Shown one piece after another: positions 35,844 through 44,737 of a DNA stretch of 57,709 bases. A program made the translations under genes and the position numbers. The stretch is taken from NCBI GenBank assembly GCA_020630955.1, contig JAHDIE010000008.1, forward strand, positions 62,513 to 120,221, in the 5' to 3' direction. Numbering within the stretch: position 1 is the first letter of the stretch; each line of letters begins with the position of its first letter. This DNA is from Saprospiraceae bacterium. GTDB lineage: Bacteria > Bacteroidota > Bacteroidia > Chitinophagales > Saprospiraceae. Under the pieces are notes generated by a model. The model was not told the DNA's origin. It saw only the letters and a list, made by a program, of their open reading frames with translations, and did no database searches.

Positions 35844-37175
35844 ATGAAAATTCATTTCATTTCGATTGGAGGATCCATAATGCACAATTTAGCCCTTGCA
35901 CTCCAATTAGGAGGACATGAGGTATCAGGATCAGATGATATTATATACGATCCAGCCAAAACCAGATTGAAAGAAAAATCCTTATTACCAGATCGTTTTG
36001 GTTGGTTTGAGGAAAATATTTCGTCAGATTTAGATTTGATTATTTTAGGAATGCATGCAAAAGCGGATAACCCGGAGCTGCTTAAGGCCAAAAAACTAGG
36101 AATTAAAATTCACTCTTTTCCAAGCTTTATTGCAGAATATGCTAGGAAAAAAACCAAAGTTGTTGTTGCGGGAAGTCATGGAAAGACCACTACGACTTCT
36201 ATGATTATGCATTGTCTTAAAGCAAATAATATTGATCATGATTATTTGGTAGGGGCTCAGCTTCCTGGCTACGAAAACATGGTTAGATTATCAGATTCTG
36301 ACCTAATAATTATTGAAGGAGATGAATACCTTTCCAGTTGTTCTGACCCAAAGCCCAAATTCTTACATTATACTCCAGATTTGTGTATAATCACCGGCAT
36401 CGCCTGGGATCATATTAATGTTTTTAAAACTTTTGAAGAATATATCCATCAGTTTGATCTATTATTGGAAACCATAGATCCTCTAAATAAAGTTTTTATT
36501 GATGGAACTGATAAAGAATTAGCCAAACTCAAAAATCGCAGCAGTAACAATTTATTGGCATATTTCCCATTCGAAAACATTAACGGTGATATTATTTATA
36601 ATGATAAAAGATATCCCATTAAGGTTTTTGGCAAACATAATATGTCAAACTTAAAAGCAGCATACAATGTTTGTAAGGAACTAGGAATTGATGGTGATCA
36701 TTTTTTTAAAGCCATGGAATCTTTCGAAGGAGCATCTAAACGTCAACAAAAACTAGTCTCCAATAAAAAGCATGAAGTTTATTGGGATTTTGCGCATGCT
36801 CCTTCTAAAGTAAAAGCAACTGTGCAAGCGTTTTTAAATAAATTTGGGCATAAAAAATTGGCTGTAATTGTTGAACTTCATACTTACAGTAGCCTTAACA
36901 AGAATTTTCTTCCTCATTATAAAAACACATTAGAAGGAGTGCACAATGCGGCAGTGTTTTTTAACCCAGCAAATTTAAAGATTAAAAAAATGGATCCTTT
37001 AGAAAATGATTTTATTCTAAATTCCTTTGATCGATCAGATATAGAAATTTTAAAAACACCAAATGAAATGCATTCCTATCTCAAACAACTAAATACAAAT
37101 TTTCTGGGAATTGTTCTTATTATGTCATCCGGACAATTAGGTGGCATCAAAATAAAAGAAATCTTTTCTATTTAG
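35844..37175 (+). CDS. mpl: UDP-N-acetylmuramate:L-Ala-gamma-D-Glu-meso-DAP ligase
   Basis: A 443-residue Mur-ligase family enzyme that recycles the cell-wall tripeptide by joining it to UDP-MurNAc. The N-terminal Rossmann motif is ISIGGSIMHNLALAL with GHEVSGSDD. The ATP site GSHGKTTTT is at 110-118. The middle domain has EGDEYLSSCSD and TGIAWDHINVF, where Mpl differs from MurC. DFAHAPSKVKATVQA begins the C-terminal part. It is followed by pdhB, which has its own promoter-like sequence, so the two may be separate units. Confidence 0.93.
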   Translation: MKIHFISIGGSIMHNLALALQLGGHEVSGSDDIIYDPAKTRLKEKSLLPDRFGWFEENISSDLDLIILGMHAKADNPELLKAKKLGIKIHSFPSFIAEYARKKTKVVVAGSHGKTTTTSMIMHCLKANNIDHDYLVGAQLPGYENMVRLSDSDLIIIEGDEYLSSCSDPKPKFLHYTPDLCIITGIAWDHINVFKTFEEYIHQFDLLLETIDPLNKVFIDGTDKELAKLKNRSSNNLLAYFPFENINGDIIYNDKRYPIKVFGKHNMSNLKAAYNVCKELGIDGDHFFKAMESFEGASKRQQKLVSNKKHEVYWDFAHAPSKVKATVQAFLNKFGHKKLAVIVELHTYSSLNKNFLPHYKNTLEGVHNAAVFFNPANLKIKKMDPLENDFILNSFDRSDIEILKTPNEMHSYLKQLNTNFLGIVLIMSSGQLGGIKIKEIFSI

Positions 37176-37183
37176 GTACATAA

Positions 37184-37217
37184 TTGAAGGTGTTTTGTTG
37201 CAATACTTGTATCTTTG
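37184..37217 (+). promoter_or_regulatory. Candidate promoter for pdhB
   Basis: TTG (37184-37186), 23 bases, then TATCTTTG (37210-37217), which matches the Bacteroidota -33/-7 pattern. It ends 23 bases before the pdhB ATG at 37241. Confidence 0.5.
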
Positions 37218-37240
37218 TAAATCGATTAAAATCAACGAAT

Positions 37241-38227
37241 ATGTCTAGAATTATAACACTTCGAGATTCACTTAGAGAAGCCATGTCAGAGGAGATGCGA
37301 AGAGATGAAAATGTTTTCTTGATGGGAGAGGAAGTTGCCCAATACAACGGTGCATATAAAGTCAGTAAAGGCATGTTAGATGAGTTTGGAGAAAAAAGAG
37401 TAATTGATACTCCGATTGCTGAACTTGGATTTGCAGGTATCGGAGTAGGTGCTGCAATGAATGGCCTTCGACCTATTGTAGAATTCATGACTTGGAATTT
37501 TGCGGTTTTAGCCTTTGATCAAATTGTAAATAATGCAGCAAAGACCTTAACACAAAGTGGAGGACAGTTTACTTGTCCAATTGTATTTAGAGGTCCTTCA
37601 GGATCTGCTGGTCAGCTTGCACAACAACATTCACAAACTTTTGAATCTTGGATGGCAAATACACCTGGTCTTAAGGTGATTTCTATTGTTGACCCGTATG
37701 ATGCTAAAGGTTTGTTAAAGTCCGCAATTAGAGATGAAGATCCTGTTTGTTTTATGGAGTCAGAAATGCTCTATGGATTGAAAGGTGAAGTGCCAGAAGA
37801 AGAATACTTGGTCCCAATTGGTAAAGCAGCAATAAGAAAAGAGGGTAGCGATGTTACCATAGTATCATTCAATAAAATGATGGAAGTTTGCAAAATAGCT
37901 GTTGATGAACTAGCAAAAGAAGGCATATCTGCTGAATTAATCGATCTTAGAACCATCCGTCCATTAGATTATGATACATTGATTAATTCATTAAAAAAGA
38001 CCAACCGTATGGTTGTAGTCGATGAGTCATGGCCATTCGCAGGAGTTTCAGCTGAAATAGCTTATGCTATGCAAAAACATGCATTTGATTATCTGGATGC
38101 CCCCATAGTTAGACTTAATGCAGCAGATACTTCATTATCATATTCTTCTGTATATGTTGAAGAATATTTGCCAAATCCAACGAAGGTTATTAAGGCAGTA
38201 AAAGAGGTCATGTATATCAATGCTTAA
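37241..38227 (+). CDS. pdhB: Pyruvate dehydrogenase E1 component, beta subunit
   Basis: A 328-residue subunit of the thiamine-diphosphate-dependent E1 heterotetramer that decarboxylates pyruvate (2-oxo acid family). LMGEEVAQYNGAYKVSKGM near the start and AELGFAGIGVGAAM place the ThDP-binding Glu region; RGPSGSAGQLAQQHSQ and ESEMLYG follow; TIRPLDYDT is typical near the end. I chose ATG 37241 because a longer frame would read through the candidate promoter. The E1 alpha and E2 genes are not in the window. Branched-chain E1 beta is a less likely alternative. Confidence 0.92.
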   Translation: MSRIITLRDSLREAMSEEMRRDENVFLMGEEVAQYNGAYKVSKGMLDEFGEKRVIDTPIAELGFAGIGVGAAMNGLRPIVEFMTWNFAVLAFDQIVNNAAKTLTQSGGQFTCPIVFRGPSGSAGQLAQQHSQTFESWMANTPGLKVISIVDPYDAKGLLKSAIRDEDPVCFMESEMLYGLKGEVPEEEYLVPIGKAAIRKEGSDVTIVSFNKMMEVCKIAVDELAKEGISAELIDLRTIRPLDYDTLINSLKKTNRMVVVDESWPFAGVSAEIAYAMQKHAFDYLDAPIVRLNAADTSLSYSSVYVEEYLPNPTKVIKAVKEVMYINA

Positions 38228-38802
38228 TAGATTTTACGTAATTCTCTAGGTCGCATATTTTCTAATTTAATCGTATCTATTTGTACTCTTACCAAGCGTA
38301 AGACCGGAAACTCAACTGCAGCAAACATTCGTCTTACTTGTCTGTTTTTTCCTTCGTTGATTTCTATGGAACACCAAGATGTAGGGATGTTTTTTCTAAA
38401 TCTTATTGGAGGATTTCGCTTTGGCAAATTTGGTTCTGATTCTAGTTGATAAACTTGCTTTGCTTTAACAAAAAAAATCTTACCCTTAATCCTGATTTCA
38501 ACTCCTTGCTTTAGTTTGTTTATAGCATCATTTGTTATTGAGCCATCCAATTGTGCCCAGTATATTTTACTTTTATTACTCTTTGGATTGAGTAGCCATT
38601 GATTAAGTTTAGGATCATTGGTGAGGATTAATAATCCTTCTGAATCTTTGTCCAACCGACCGACTGGATAGATGTCACGATCGACATTGAGAATATCTTT
38701 TAAACAACTTTGGTTTGGGTTTTCTGAGGTAAATTGACACAAAACATCATATGGTTTGTATATCTTATAGTACTGAAAATCCTTTTTAAAGTTGTACTTC
38801 AT
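38224..38802 (-). CDS. RluE-like rRNA pseudouridine synthase
   Basis: A 192-residue synthase of the RsuA/RluB/RluE/RluF family without an S4 domain. The catalytic segment is YPVGRLDKDSEGLLILTND, with the nucleophile Asp in GRLDKDSEG. EGKNRQVRRMFAAV is the second family motif. Size and lack of S4 fit RluE, which modifies 23S rRNA U2457 in E. coli. It starts one base inside the ychF stop (translational coupling), and its 3' end overlaps the end of pdhB by four bases. Confidence 0.88.
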   Translation of the reverse strand: MKYNFKKDFQYYKIYKPYDVLCQFTSENPNQSCLKDILNVDRDIYPVGRLDKDSEGLLILTNDPKLNQWLLNPKSNKSKIYWAQLDGSITNDAINKLKQGVEIRIKGKIFFVKAKQVYQLESEPNLPKRNPPIRFRKNIPTSWCSIEINEGKNRQVRRMFAAVEFPVLRLVRVQIDTIKLENMRPRELRKIY

Positions 38803-39899
38803 TATACATTAAACCTAAAATGCATAACATCCCCGTCTCCAACAATATATTCCTTACCTTCAGACGATAGCTTTCCATTTTCTCTTGCTTTACTTTCTGA
38901 ACCGAAAGTAATAAAGTCATTGTATTTGATTACTTCAGCTCTAATAAAACCTTTTTCGAAATCTGTATGAATTACACCTGCAGCTTGAGGCGCTTTAGAT
39001 CCTTCCAAAACAGTCCAGGCTCTGACTTCTTTTTCCCCTGCCGTAAAGTAGGTGATAAGGTTTAGTAACTTGTAACAGGCCTGAATTACTCTGTTTACTC
39101 CAGGCTTTTCAAGACCCATCTCTTTCACAAATTCCATTCTTTCTTCCATAGTGTCCAATTCTGCGATGTCAGACTCGATTGCTGCACTTATCAAAATAAC
39201 TTCTGCATTTTCATTTGAAACGGCATTTTTAAATTCTTCTGTATAACGGTTTCCATCAACAACAGATCCTTCATCCACATTACACACATACAAAACAGGT
39301 TTGTGTGTAAGAAGATACATCTCTTTGATGAATTTTCCTTTTTCATCTTCCCATTCTAGAATTCTGGCAGGTTTCTCAGCCTCCAAATGAGCTAAAAGTT
39401 CTTGGGACCATTCCAATTTTGCTTTGTCTCCTTTATCTCCACTTTTGGCCATTTTTGCAAGCTTTTCAATCCTCTTTTCAACTGTTTCTATGTCTTTAAG
39501 AATCAGTTCCATGTCAATTATTTCTTTATCTCTGACAGGATTGACATTACCGTCTACATGGACGATGTTATCATTGTCAAAACATCTTACCACGTGAGCA
39601 ATTGCATCTACTTCACGAATATTAGCAAGGAATTGATTACCTAGACCTTCGCCTTTGCTGGCTCCTTTGATTAGGCCTGCAATGTCGACAATTTCAATTG
39701 TTGTAGGTAAGACTTTTTGAGGTTTTACCAGCTCTGCAAGCTTGTCTAATCGTTCATCTGGAACAGTGATAATACCAATATTTGGATCTTTTGTTGCAAA
39801 TGGGTAATTGGCTGCAAGGGCTTTGGCCGAAGTCAGCGCATTAAATAAAGTTGATTTACCAACGTTGGGAAGACCAACGATTCCGCATTGAAGTGCCAT
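38802..39899 (-). CDS. ychF: YchF/Ola1-type ATPase
   Basis: A 365-residue Obg-family P-loop protein that prefers ATP. GLPNVGKST is at 9-17, the DIAGLIKGASKGEGLGNQFL switch region follows, then a coiled insert (about 130-200), and the C-terminal TGS domain (TYFTAGEKEVRAW to HFRFNV). YchF associates with ribosomes and stress control. The start is ATG 39899; the longer frame to 39962 would overrun the promoter and exceed the family's usual 363 or so residues. Confidence 0.95.
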   Translation of the reverse strand: MALQCGIVGLPNVGKSTLFNALTSAKALAANYPFATKDPNIGIITVPDERLDKLAELVKPQKVLPTTIEIVDIAGLIKGASKGEGLGNQFLANIREVDAIAHVVRCFDNDNIVHVDGNVNPVRDKEIIDMELILKDIETVEKRIEKLAKMAKSGDKGDKAKLEWSQELLAHLEAEKPARILEWEDEKGKFIKEMYLLTHKPVLYVCNVDEGSVVDGNRYTEEFKNAVSNENAEVILISAAIESDIAELDTMEERMEFVKEMGLEKPGVNRVIQACYKLLNLITYFTAGEKEVRAWTVLEGSKAPQAAGVIHTDFEKGFIRAEVIKYNDFITFGSESKARENGKLSSEGKEYIVGDGDVMHFRFNV

Positions 39900-39920
39900 G
39901 TGTTGCTTGTTTATTGCGCC

Positions 39921-39929
39921 GCAAAGATA
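39921..39929 (-). promoter_or_regulatory. -7 element for ychF
   Basis: The minus strand reads TATCTTTGC, matching TAnnTTTGC, 21 bases before the ychF ATG. Confidence 0.5.
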
Positions 39930-39961
39930 AACTTCTGCGGCAAATTGGAGATTAATTACCA

Positions 39962-39970
39962 TACATTTGC
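39962..39970 (+). promoter_or_regulatory. -7 element abutting the AcpH-like start
   Basis: TACATTTGC matches TAnnTTTGC and ends 3 bases before the ATG at 39974. Transcription would begin at or near the A of ATG, predicting a leaderless mRNA. TTG at 39945 is only 14 bases upstream, shorter than usual. Confidence 0.45.
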
Positions 39971-39973
39971 GTT

Positions 39974-40555
39974 ATGAATTATTTGGCGCACAGTTTTTTG
40001 TCTTGTGGCAATGAAGAATTATTGATCGGAAATTTGATCACAGACCTAATTCGAAAAAAGGATGAGCAAGCGTATAATAAGGGTATTCAGAAAGGGATAA
40101 ATTTACATAGGAAAATTGATAGTTACATTGACAAACATCCTTTGGTTTTAGATGCTCTTCATTTTTTATATCCCACTCAAGGTAAATATGCTCCTGTCGT
40201 AATGGATATCTTGTGGGATTATTATCTTTCGATAAATTGGGAAAAATACAATGGAGATCCTTTGTCTAAGTTTACAAATAGTGTTTATATCATACTTGAA
40301 AAAAATTATAACGTACTTCAAGAAAAAGTGAAACTTAGATTTGAAAATATGATAGCATATGATTTTTTGAACTCTTGTAATTCAAGAGAAGCACTTAGAT
40401 CAACATTTTCACATTTGCAGAAGCGAACAAAATTTAATGCCAACTTTGATAAAGTAGATTCTATTTTAGATATGCATCATGAACAGTTAAATAAATCATT
40501 CATGAGAATGTTTCCTGAAATGATCAATTTTGTCGAACTTAATTGCGATTGCTAA
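39974..40555 (+). CDS. Acyl carrier protein phosphodiesterase-like protein (AcpH/DUF479)
   Basis: A 193-residue HD-like helical protein. MNYLAHSFLS, GNLITDLIR, and LHRKIDSYIDKHP match AcpH, and MDILWDYYLSINW contains the expected metal-ligand Asp. AcpH removes the 4'-phosphopantetheine arm from acyl carrier protein. The gene converges on porT; the stops overlap by four bases. Confidence 0.85.
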   Translation: MNYLAHSFLSCGNEELLIGNLITDLIRKKDEQAYNKGIQKGINLHRKIDSYIDKHPLVLDALHFLYPTQGKYAPVVMDILWDYYLSINWEKYNGDPLSKFTNSVYIILEKNYNVLQEKVKLRFENMIAYDFLNSCNSREALRSTFSHLQKRTKFNANFDKVDSILDMHHEQLNKSFMRMFPEMINFVELNCDC

Positions 40556-41274
40556 CCTTCAAAATTAAAACTGATCGAAATCATTCTTGATAGAACATTG
40601 TCCAAAACATTGGATTCAATTAATTCATCTTTGTAGATGTGAACATTGCCCAAGCCTTGTGAAAATTTTATCTCCGGAGAAAATATAAAATATGGAAAAA
40701 AGAATTGTATCCCTGCGCCAACTTCTACACTAAAATCATGGGGAGAGACTTGAACTAAAAATTGGGCTTTGTCTTTGGCTGCTCGGGAATTTGAAGCAAC
40801 ATCAAAATCATATTTCACTCCAGCCAATAAAAACATTCTTTTATCCTTGTATGGTTCAGATTTGAACCTAAGGAGGAATGGCATTTCGAGAAAAACAGAT
40901 TCAATAGATTTAGTAGTCAGGTCAGATCCATCACCTACTTTGTACTCAAAAATCCTTTCAGTAAAGGAAAACCCTGGTAAAAATCTAAAATCAAAGTATT
41001 CTCCTATTTTAAGGTTCGTAATGATGTGAAGATTGAATCCAGGACGGTAGAGACCATTAACAATATTTATACTATCGTTAGCACTAAAATTAGAAGATTT
41101 GTTAACCTGATAAGCCGAAGAATTCAGTCCCAAACTAATTCCAAAATAATAGGCCTTTTTTTGAAAATCTAAATAATTATAATTGTCCTTAGCCTTGATT
41201 TGAGAAAAAGCTTGTGAGCTTATTAAACTCACTAAAATGACGAAGATTATTTTTTTCCAGTGTAAATGGTACAT
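40552..41274 (-). CDS. porT: PorT-like outer-membrane protein (type IX secretion)
   Basis: A 240-residue exported barrel protein (signal 1-25, ending QAFSQ). GISLGLNSSAYQV, the long central strands FDFRFLPGFSFTERIFEY and the end RMISISFNFEG match the PorT/gliding-motility family needed for T9SS in Porphyromonas and Flavobacterium. Its placement directly after the menG/ubiE gene is, as I recall, the usual arrangement in Bacteroidota, which strengthens the call. The start overlaps menG by 28 bases; no later Met would keep the signal peptide. Confidence 0.85.
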   Translation of the reverse strand: MYHLHWKKIIFVILVSLISSQAFSQIKAKDNYNYLDFQKKAYYFGISLGLNSSAYQVNKSSNFSANDSINIVNGLYRPGFNLHIITNLKIGEYFDFRFLPGFSFTERIFEYKVGDGSDLTTKSIESVFLEMPFLLRFKSEPYKDKRMFLLAGVKYDFDVASNSRAAKDKAQFLVQVSPHDFSVEVGAGIQFFFPYFIFSPEIKFSQGLGNVHIYKDELIESNVLDNVLSRMISISFNFEG

Positions 41275-41981
41275 ATTCCTAAAGTTAACGGCTTGTAAGT
41301 AACGTTTATAAAACCTGATTTTCTAATGATATCAGCCATGTCATCGTAATCTGGAAATGCTTGCACTGATTCATAGAGGTATTTGTAGGCTTTTGGATCT
41401 TTTGAAGTAATTCTACCAACTGTAGGTAGTATAAATTTGAAGTATAAGTTAAACAGCTGTTTAAATGGAAATATTGTGGGTTTAGAGAATTCTAATATCA
41501 TCAATTTCCCATCCTTGTCCAACACACGATATATTTCATCCAAGCCTTTTTGTAAATTAGAAAAATTCCTAACTCCAAATGATGCCGTAGCTGCCTGAAA
41601 GTAATTGTCTTCAAATCTAAGGTTTTCTGAATCGCCTACTTCAAGACTCACCGATTCTGCAAGCTTTTTTTCTTGTATTTTCTTTTTTCCTAGATCTATC
41701 ATTTTGGGTGAGATATCTAAGCCAATAATGTTATCTACCCTTAGGCTTTTTTTCATTGCTACCGGGAGATCGGCAGTACCTGTGGCCAAATCAAGTATTC
41801 TAGTATAATGTCTATCCCCAAGAGTTGCAATTGCTTTTTTTCTCCACCTTTGATCAATGCCCAAAGTCAGCATTCTGTTTAATAGGTCATAATAAGGGGC
41901 AATTCTATCAAACATTGAGGTAACTTGGGTCTTCTTGTCCTCCATTTTATCATGGTATGGAACAACTTTATTGTGTTTCAA
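41247..41981 (-). CDS. menG: Demethylmenaquinone methyltransferase
   Basis: A 244-residue UbiE/MenG methyltransferase that makes menaquinone from its demethyl precursor. SAM motif LDLATGTADLP; FGVRNFSNLQKGLDEIYRVLDKDG and LEFSKPTIFPFKQLFNLYFKFILPT are family hallmarks. The start appears to be TTG at 41981: the residues KVVPYHD before the first ATG (41945) align with the N-terminal V-x-P-Y segment I know from relatives. porT follows with a 28-base overlap. Ubiquinone use is unlikely in this phylum. Confidence 0.93.
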   Translation of the reverse strand: MKHNKVVPYHDKMEDKKTQVTSMFDRIAPYYDLLNRMLTLGIDQRWRKKAIATLGDRHYTRILDLATGTADLPVAMKKSLRVDNIIGLDISPKMIDLGKKKIQEKKLAESVSLEVGDSENLRFEDNYFQAATASFGVRNFSNLQKGLDEIYRVLDKDGKLMILEFSKPTIFPFKQLFNLYFKFILPTVGRITSKDPKAYKYLYESVQAFPDYDDMADIIRKSGFINVTYKPLTLGICTIYTGKK

Positions 41982-42086
41982 TTCATAAAATTTTTGGTGA
42001 ATATTTGAATCATTGTCAAAGAAACAGAATATTCAGTCCAGGTGTTTTAAAATAGGCTGATTTTAATTGATAAATATAGCTGATTT

Positions 42087-42113
42087 AAGCTCATTTTTTT
42101 TAATTTTGAGCTT
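42087..42113. promoter_or_regulatory. Inverted repeat around the gyrA -7 element
   Basis: AAGCTCA (42087-42093) and TGAGCTT (42107-42113) are a perfect 7-bp inverted repeat with a 13-base spacer. Within this lies TAATTTTG (42101-42108), an exact TAnnTTTG, 33 bases before the gyrA ATG. A protein bound to the repeat would cover the promoter, so this is a reasonable operator candidate. Confidence 0.4.
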
Positions 42114-42141
42114 CGTTTTAGAAAAAATATCAAATATATAA

Positions 42142-44613
42142 ATGGCAGATAATCAAAGAATTATACCAATCAATATTGAGAATGAGATGAAGTCGGCGTA
42201 TATCGATTATTCGATGTCCGTAATTGTATCCAGAGCTTTACCGGATGTAAGAGATGGTTTGAAGCCAGTTCATAGAAGAGTTCTTTATGGGATGAATGAT
42301 TTGGGCCTCAAATTTAACAAGGCTCATAAGAAATCAGCAAGAATTGTCGGGGAAGTATTAGGAAAGTATCACCCTCATGGAGATACTTCTGTATATGACT
42401 CGATGGTTAGAATGGCTCAAGAATGGTCCCTTCGTTATCCATTAGTAGATGGGCAAGGGAACTTCGGTTCTATGGATGGCGATAGTCCTGCGGCAATGAG
42501 ATATACTGAGGCGAGATTAGAGAAGATTTCAGATTTGATTTTGGCTGATATTGGCAAAGAAACTGTTGATTTTCGTCTAAATTTTGATGATTCACTTGAA
42601 GAACCAACGGTTCTTCCTACACGGTTGCCAAATCTTTTAATCAATGGGGCATCTGGAATTGCTGTAGGAATGGCTACCAATATGTTGCCACACAATCTCA
42701 GTGAAGTAATTGATGGGACGATTGCTATGATTGATAATCCCAATATTGAGCTGGATGAATTGATGAGCCATATAAAAGCCCCTGATTTTCCAACTGGTGG
42801 TATTATTTATGGCACAGAGGGAGTCAAAGAAGCATTTGCTACTGGAAGAGGGAAAGTTGTAGTCCGTGGAAAGGCTGAAATACAAACTTCCAAAACAGGA
42901 AAAGAAACCATCATCATCAATGAAATTCCCTATCAGGTTAATAAGGCAAATCTGGTTATGAAGATTGCTGAATTGGTGAACACTGAGAGGATTGCAGGAA
43001 TCAGCGATATTCGAGACGAGTCAGATAGGAATGGTTTACGAATTGTCGTGGAAATTAGGAAAGATGCCATGGCCAATGTGGTCTTGAGCAAACTTTATAA
43101 GTATACTCCGTTGCAGTCTTCATATGGAGTTAACAACATTGCTTTGGTTAATGGCAGACCTAAGCAATTGACCTTAAAAGAAATTATTGAGGAGTTCATA
43201 AAGTTTAGGTTAGAAGTAATCGTTAGAAGAACTCAATACGATTTGCGTAAAGCAGAAGAAAGAGCACATATCCTGGAGGGGTTAATCATTGCTATTGATA
43301 ATCTTGATGAAGTTATTCGTATCATCCGATCTTCTAAGACAGTTGAAGAAGCGAAAAAGGGTTTGATGTCGAGTTTAAGTCTTTCTGAAATCCAAGCTAA
43401 AGCAGTTTTGGATATGCGACTTCAGAAGTTGGTGAGTTTGGAAATGTTGAAGTTGCGAGAAGAATATGAAGAATTGCAAAAAACCATCGCAGACTTAAAG
43501 GATATTTTATCCAATGAAGGAAGAAGAAGGTCTATCATCAAAGAAGAACTTGGTGAAATCAAAGAAGAGTTTGGAGATGAAAGAAGAACTGAAATAACTT
43601 TTGCTGACGGGGAGATTAGTGTTGAAGACATGATCCCAAATGATGAAGTTGTTATTAGTATTTCTAGTTTAGGTTATATTAAGAGAACTAAAACTGAAGA
43701 ATATAGAGAGCAAAGTAGAGGAGGTAGAGGTTCTAGAGGAAGTAAAACTAGAGACGAAGATTTTATAGAGCATCTTTTTATTGCGCATAACCATAATTAC
43801 CTTCTTTTATTTACAGAACAAGGTCGATGTTTCTGGATTAGAGCTTATCAAATTCCAGAAGCGACTAAAACAGCGACTGGTAGGGTAATGCAAAATTTGA
43901 TCGCAATTCCGAAGGAAGATAAGGTTAAGGCATATATTATGATAGAAGACTTGACCAACGAAGAATATATTAACAATAACTACATCGTATTCTGCACCAA
44001 AAAAGGTTTAATTAAAAAAACGCTTGTTGAAGCATTTTCAAGACCAAGGGTTAATGGGATCAACGCAATTACAATTCATGAAGGAGACTCCTTATTAGAA
44101 GTATTGCTTACAAATGGAACTACAGAAATTATGGTTGCCAATAAATTTGGGAAAGCAATTAGATTTGAAGAATCAAAAGTTAGGTCAATGGGTAGATCAG
44201 CTGCAGGGGTGAGAGCTATGAATATTGATCATGAAAAAGGTGATGAAGTCGTTGGTATGTTAGTCGCAGATTCCTCGGATGATATTAGTTCAATCATGAC
44301 GGTATCAGATAATGGTATGGGTAAAAGAACCCTTATATCCGAGTATCGACTAACCAATAGAGGAGGTAAAGGCGTAACTAATCTTCAAGTGACTGATAAA
44401 ACAGGTTTGGTATTTGCCGTAAAGAAGGTCAGTGAACTTGATCATATTATGATTACTACCAAAAATGGTATTATGATAAGAATGAAAGTTTCTGATGTAA
44501 GGAATATGGGTAGGGCTACACAAGGTGTTAAACTAATAAATGTAGGAAATGGGGATAGCATTGCCGATGTTGCTGTAATAAATAGGGATGAAAATTCTGA
44601 TGAAGAAGAATAA
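42142..44613 (+). CDS. gyrA: DNA gyrase subunit A
   Basis: An 823-residue topoisomerase subunit that cuts and rejoins DNA. The catalytic Tyr121 is in [10 protein letters not shown]. The quinolone region reads [17 protein letters not shown]; the residue matching E. coli Ser83 is Thr82 and Asp86 matches Asp87. The C-terminal pinwheel contains the GyrA-box-like NRGGKG, which favours gyrase over topoisomerase IV ParC. An acidic tail (ending DEEE) closes the protein. gyrB is not in the window. Confidence 0.96.
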   Translation: MADNQRIIPINIENEMKSAYIDYSMSVIVSRALPDVRDGLKPVHRRVLYGMNDLGLKFNKAHKKSARIVGEVLGKYHPHGDTSVYDSMVRMAQEWSLRYPLVDGQGNFGSMDGDSPAAMRYTEARLEKISDLILADIGKETVDFRLNFDDSLEEPTVLPTRLPNLLINGASGIAVGMATNMLPHNLSEVIDGTIAMIDNPNIELDELMSHIKAPDFPTGGIIYGTEGVKEAFATGRGKVVVRGKAEIQTSKTGKETIIINEIPYQVNKANLVMKIAELVNTERIAGISDIRDESDRNGLRIVVEIRKDAMANVVLSKLYKYTPLQSSYGVNNIALVNGRPKQLTLKEIIEEFIKFRLEVIVRRTQYDLRKAEERAHILEGLIIAIDNLDEVIRIIRSSKTVEEAKKGLMSSLSLSEIQAKAVLDMRLQKLVSLEMLKLREEYEELQKTIADLKDILSNEGRRRSIIKEELGEIKEEFGDERRTEITFADGEISVEDMIPNDEVVISISSLGYIKRTKTEEYREQSRGGRGSRGSKTRDEDFIEHLFIAHNHNYLLLFTEQGRCFWIRAYQIPEATKTATGRVMQNLIAIPKEDKVKAYIMIEDLTNEEYINNNYIVFCTKKGLIKKTLVEAFSRPRVNGINAITIHEGDSLLEVLLTNGTTEIMVANKFGKAIRFEESKVRSMGRSAAGVRAMNIDHEKGDEVVGMLVADSSDDISSIMTVSDNGMGKRTLISEYRLTNRGGKGVTNLQVTDKTGLVFAVKKVSELDHIMITTKNGIMIRMKVSDVRNMGRATQGVKLINVGNGDSIADVAVINRDENSDEEE

Positions 44614-44618
44614 AAAGT

Positions 44619-44648
44619 AAATTGTCCTTATTATTTTGGGCATTTTAA
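44619..44648 (+). terminator. Weak terminator after gyrA
   Basis: TGTCC (44623-44627) pairs with GGGCA (44638-44642) using one G-T pair, extended by three A-T pairs past a mismatch, with TTTT following. The stem is short, so read-through is likely. Confidence 0.35.
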
Positions 44649-44737
44649 CAATATAAAACATTATTTTAACAAGCGGTAACACTTAAAGTGGTGAGAATTC
44701 TTGTTAAAGAAGTATACTTAAAACAAATAATCTAAAA

